Shown here one piece after another: positions 7,285 through 8,838 of a stretch of 8,838 nt of DNA. Origin of the DNA: Flavobacteriales bacterium (GTDB lineage: Bacteria; Bacteroidota; Bacteroidia; Flavobacteriales_D; Crocinitomicaceae); assembly GCA_947476515.1 (NCBI GenBank), contig CANJQZ010000068.1, forward strand, positions 1 through 8,838, in the 5' to 3' direction. The position numbers and the translations under genes are program-made. The notes under the pieces are model-generated. The model had not been told where the DNA came from and searched no databases. It was given only the letters and a program-made list of their open reading frames with translations. Position 1 is the stretch's first letter; every line of letters starts with the position of its first letter.

Positions 7285-7904
7285 CCTTTATTCTTTTTGG
7301 CATTTCTTAGCACTACAATAACGATGATAAGTATAATAATGGCTGTTATTATACCAGAGATTAATTTTTCTCGCTGTATTGATTTTGCATAAGTTTTATG
7401 GTTGTATTCTCCTTTTGAAAGTTCACTTAAAACATTGACTGCTTGCGTTATTCCTTCGAAAAAGTGCTTCTTCTTAAAACTTGGAAGTAACTCATGATCA
7501 ATTATTTCTAGAGCTGTGATGTCTGGGATAACACTCTCTAAACCGCGCCCAACTGCAATAAAAGTTTTTCTTTCTCCCTGTCCTCCCGTTGGTTTTATTA
7601 GGATTACAATCCCATTATCTTCTTTTTCTTTTCCAATTTTCCATTTTTCTCCAATTTTAATGGCGTAATCTGAAACATCATATCCCTTCAAATCATCAAT
7701 GACGATAACCGCGATTTCGTTGGAGGTCTCTTTTTCGAATTGAACCAATCTATTTTCCAACTCATTGGATTCACTCGGGCTCAGAAAATCAAGTTGATCT
7801 AAGTCGTTGTATAATCTTGGGGGGTAGGGAGCAGAAGGGATTTGAGACCATGATGGTCCAATAATCAAGATGAGTAATAGAAGTAAAAGGTATTGTTTTC
7901 TCAT
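7146..7904 (-). CDS. Exported membrane-anchored TPM-domain protein with glycine-rich tail (YgcG-like)
   Basis: The 252-residue product has a signal peptide (1-20, end PSWSQ), a TPM domain at about 31-165 (LDQLDFLSPSE, SNEIAVIVIDDL, WKIGKEKEDNGIVILI, VGRGLESVIPD, FFEGI), a transmembrane helix at about 181-199 followed by basic RNAKKNK, and a tail from 208 made mostly of Gly with Phe and Ser, ending GGSW. This is the classic YgcG-like layout. TPM is named for TLP18.3, Psb32 and MOLO-1; phosphatase activity is reported for a plant member, but the bacterial role is unsettled. The TPM domain should be periplasmic and the Gly-rich tail cytoplasmic. ATG 7904 is chosen; a TTG one codon earlier (7907) is less likely. 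The upstream TPM gene stops with TGA at 7906..7904, so the two share one base (TGATG), which suggests translational coupling. It is the last gene of the lemA operon. Confidence 0.9.
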   Translation of the reverse strand: MRKQYLLLLLLILIIGPSWSQIPSAPYPPRLYNDLDQLDFLSPSESNELENRLVQFEKETSNEIAVIVIDDLKGYDVSDYAIKIGEKWKIGKEKEDNGIVILIKPTGGQGERKTFIAVGRGLESVIPDITALEIIDHELLPSFKKKHFFEGITQAVNVLSELSKGEYNHKTYAKSIQREKLISGIITAIIILIIVIVVLRNAKKNKGVTMGGAGFFMGGFGGGFGGGHNSGGGGFGGFGGGSFGGGGAGGSW

Positions 7905-8335
7905 CAATTAAAGGTTACTTCATTACTCAATTCGTTTTCATCATTTTCTAATAAAGGGAAATAACGACCCAATTGTTTTCCAGCACTTTCAATGGCTTTT
8001 ACAATGCCTTGGGTGAATTCTGCATTTCTAAAATCAAGAATCATTTGTTCTTTTGTGCTGTCCCAAAAATCAACAGGCACCAATTTGTTAATCCCTTCAT
8101 CTCCAATGATGGCTAGTTTTCGGTCGCTGAACGATAGGTACAAAAGCACACCGTTGCGTTGCTCAGTAGCATCCATTTTTAATTTTTTAAAAACCTTAAT
8201 GGCACGCTTAATAGGATCACCCGAACATTTTTGATCAATGTGTACCCGAATTTCACCAGAAGTCTGCTCTTCAGCACAACGGATGGCCTCCTGAATTTCT
8301 GTGGTTTGTCCCGCGCTAAGTTCTGATACTTGCAT
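7904..8335 (-). CDS. Small cytoplasmic TPM-domain protein
   Basis: The 143-residue product has no signal peptide or membrane segment, so it should be cytoplasmic. It carries a compact TPM domain: AIRCAEEQTSGEIRVHI (17-33), RNGVLLYLSFSDRKLAIIGD (60-79), FW (90-91) and GKQLGRYFP (119-127). The last 15 residues are acidic (ENDENELSNE). In Bacteroidota this short form typically sits between lemA and a full-length exported TPM gene, as here. It starts 2 nt after the lemA stop and overlaps the next gene by one base (TGATG), so all three are almost surely one transcript. The catalytic role is not established; a phosphatase-like or metal-binding function is suggested only by family precedent. The ATG at 8335 is the natural start given the spacing. 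Confidence 0.88.
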   Translation of the reverse strand: MQVSELSAGQTTEIQEAIRCAEEQTSGEIRVHIDQKCSGDPIKRAIKVFKKLKMDATEQRNGVLLYLSFSDRKLAIIGDEGINKLVPVDFWDSTKEQMILDFRNAEFTQGIVKAIESAGKQLGRYFPLLENDENELSNEVTFN

Positions 8336-8337
8336 TA

Positions 8338-8838
8338 TTAAAATTCTACAGAGGGTGCGTTTTCTGCTCCTGCACTGGCTTTGAATCCTTCCTTACGAGG
8401 AAATTCTTCCGTGTTGATAAACATTCGGGTAAAAAATCCACGAATGTGCGTGTTATAGTCTTTAATAGCCTCGTTGTAATAGTCGCGCTCGGTATTAATT
8501 CTATTTTCAGTACCCTCTAATTGTATTTGTAAGCCTTTGAAGTTTTCTGTTGACTTTATTTCCGGATAAGCTTCGTACATGATATTGATAGCAGTATTGA
8601 TTTTCTTGCCCATTATCTCTAAATCTTCAGGTGTCTTTGCATTGACAATTCCAGATCTAGCTTGTGTAACTTGTAATAAGATGTCTTTCTCATTTTTAGC
8701 AGCCCCTTTTACGGTATTTACTAAATTAGGAATTAAATCAACTCTTCTTTGGTAAGCAGATTGCACATTATTCCATTTTTCATTTACGGTTTCCTGACGG
8801 CTAACGGCTCCGCTGTAGGCATTGTAATACATTAAAAA
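8338..8838 (-). CDS. lemA: LemA family protein (5' end beyond window)
   Basis: The 166 visible residues contain the LemA signatures: VNEKWNNVQSAYQRRVDLIP, PNLVNTVKGAAKNE, EAYPEIKSTENF, LQIQLEGTENRINTERDYYN and an alpha-helical, coiled-coil-prone body. LemA proteins are about 185-200 residues with an N-terminal membrane helix before this region. Here the frame stays open through codons F-L to the last base, so the ATG at 8832 is very likely internal and the start with its helix lies off the right edge. By homology the helical bundle is anchored in the inner membrane; its function is poorly known. It is the first visible gene of the lemA-TPM-TPM operon, and the promoter must lie outside the window. 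The tail is Ala/Glu/Ser-rich and looks disordered (KASAGAENAPSVEF). Confidence 0.93.
   Translation of the reverse strand, partial: FLMYYNAYSGAVSRQETVNEKWNNVQSAYQRRVDLIPNLVNTVKGAAKNEKDILLQVTQARSGIVNAKTPEDLEIMGKKINTAINIMYEAYPEIKSTENFKGLQIQLEGTENRINTERDYYNEAIKDYNTHIRGFFTRMFINTEEFPRKEGFKASAGAENAPSVEF

Noticed and set aside
7118..7303. Minus-strand 61-codon frame over the glycine-rich region
   Set aside because: It is an alternate frame of the GGN repeat and gives an artificial Val/Ala/Asp-rich peptide.
7992..8234. 80-codon plus-strand frame inside the small TPM gene
   Set aside because: It is antisense to a conserved TPM domain and has no supporting feature.
8338..8832. Complete LemA gene starting at ATG 8832
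   Set aside because: LemA proteins have an N-terminal membrane helix that would be missing, and the frame remains open to the window edge, so the gene is partial.

Overview
The window looks like ordinary chromosome from a Bacteroidota bacterium, most likely a low-GC member of the Flavobacteriales. The signs are AT-rich DNA; signal peptides ending in ...FSQ, ...IAQ and ...SAQ; a SprB-type repeat in a very large secreted protein; no convincing Shine-Dalgarno sequences; TAnnTTTG-like promoter boxes; and the lemA-TPM-TPM gene set typical of this phylum. No RNA genes, insertion sequences, CRISPR arrays or phage genes were seen. The assignment rests on protein features and motif recall, not on a database search.

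Left half, all on the minus strand (1-5213), read in transcription order. First is a 693-residue membrane-anchored von Willebrand factor A (vWA) protein (5213..3132). A secreted endonuclease/exonuclease/phosphatase-fold enzyme follows, overlapping it or separated by only 7 nt depending on the start chosen. After a 104-nt gap comes the N-terminal 689 codons of a large secreted, multidomain surface or adhesin-like protein that runs off the left edge. This last frame is open for more than 2 kb but has no in-frame ATG near its 5' end; TTG at 2069 is the best start.

Centre, plus strand (5320-7143): a class II thiolase (acetyl-CoA acetyltransferase type), divergent from the vWA gene across a 106-nt promoter region, then a small exported protein of unknown function whose start codon sits at the base of a predicted RNA hairpin.

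Right part, minus strand (8838-7146): a tight three-gene operon made of lemA (5' end cut off by the window edge), a small cytoplasmic TPM-domain protein and an exported, membrane-anchored TPM protein with a glycine-rich tail (YgcG-like). The operon converges on the small exported protein with only 2 nt between stop codons.

Most genes encode cell-envelope proteins; the thiolase is the single metabolic enzyme. I found no clear sign of a new defence or mobile system. The points most worth a second look are the vWA plus secreted EEP-enzyme pair, the apparently leaderless promoter of the vWA gene, the missing ATG of the surface protein, and the start-codon hairpin.
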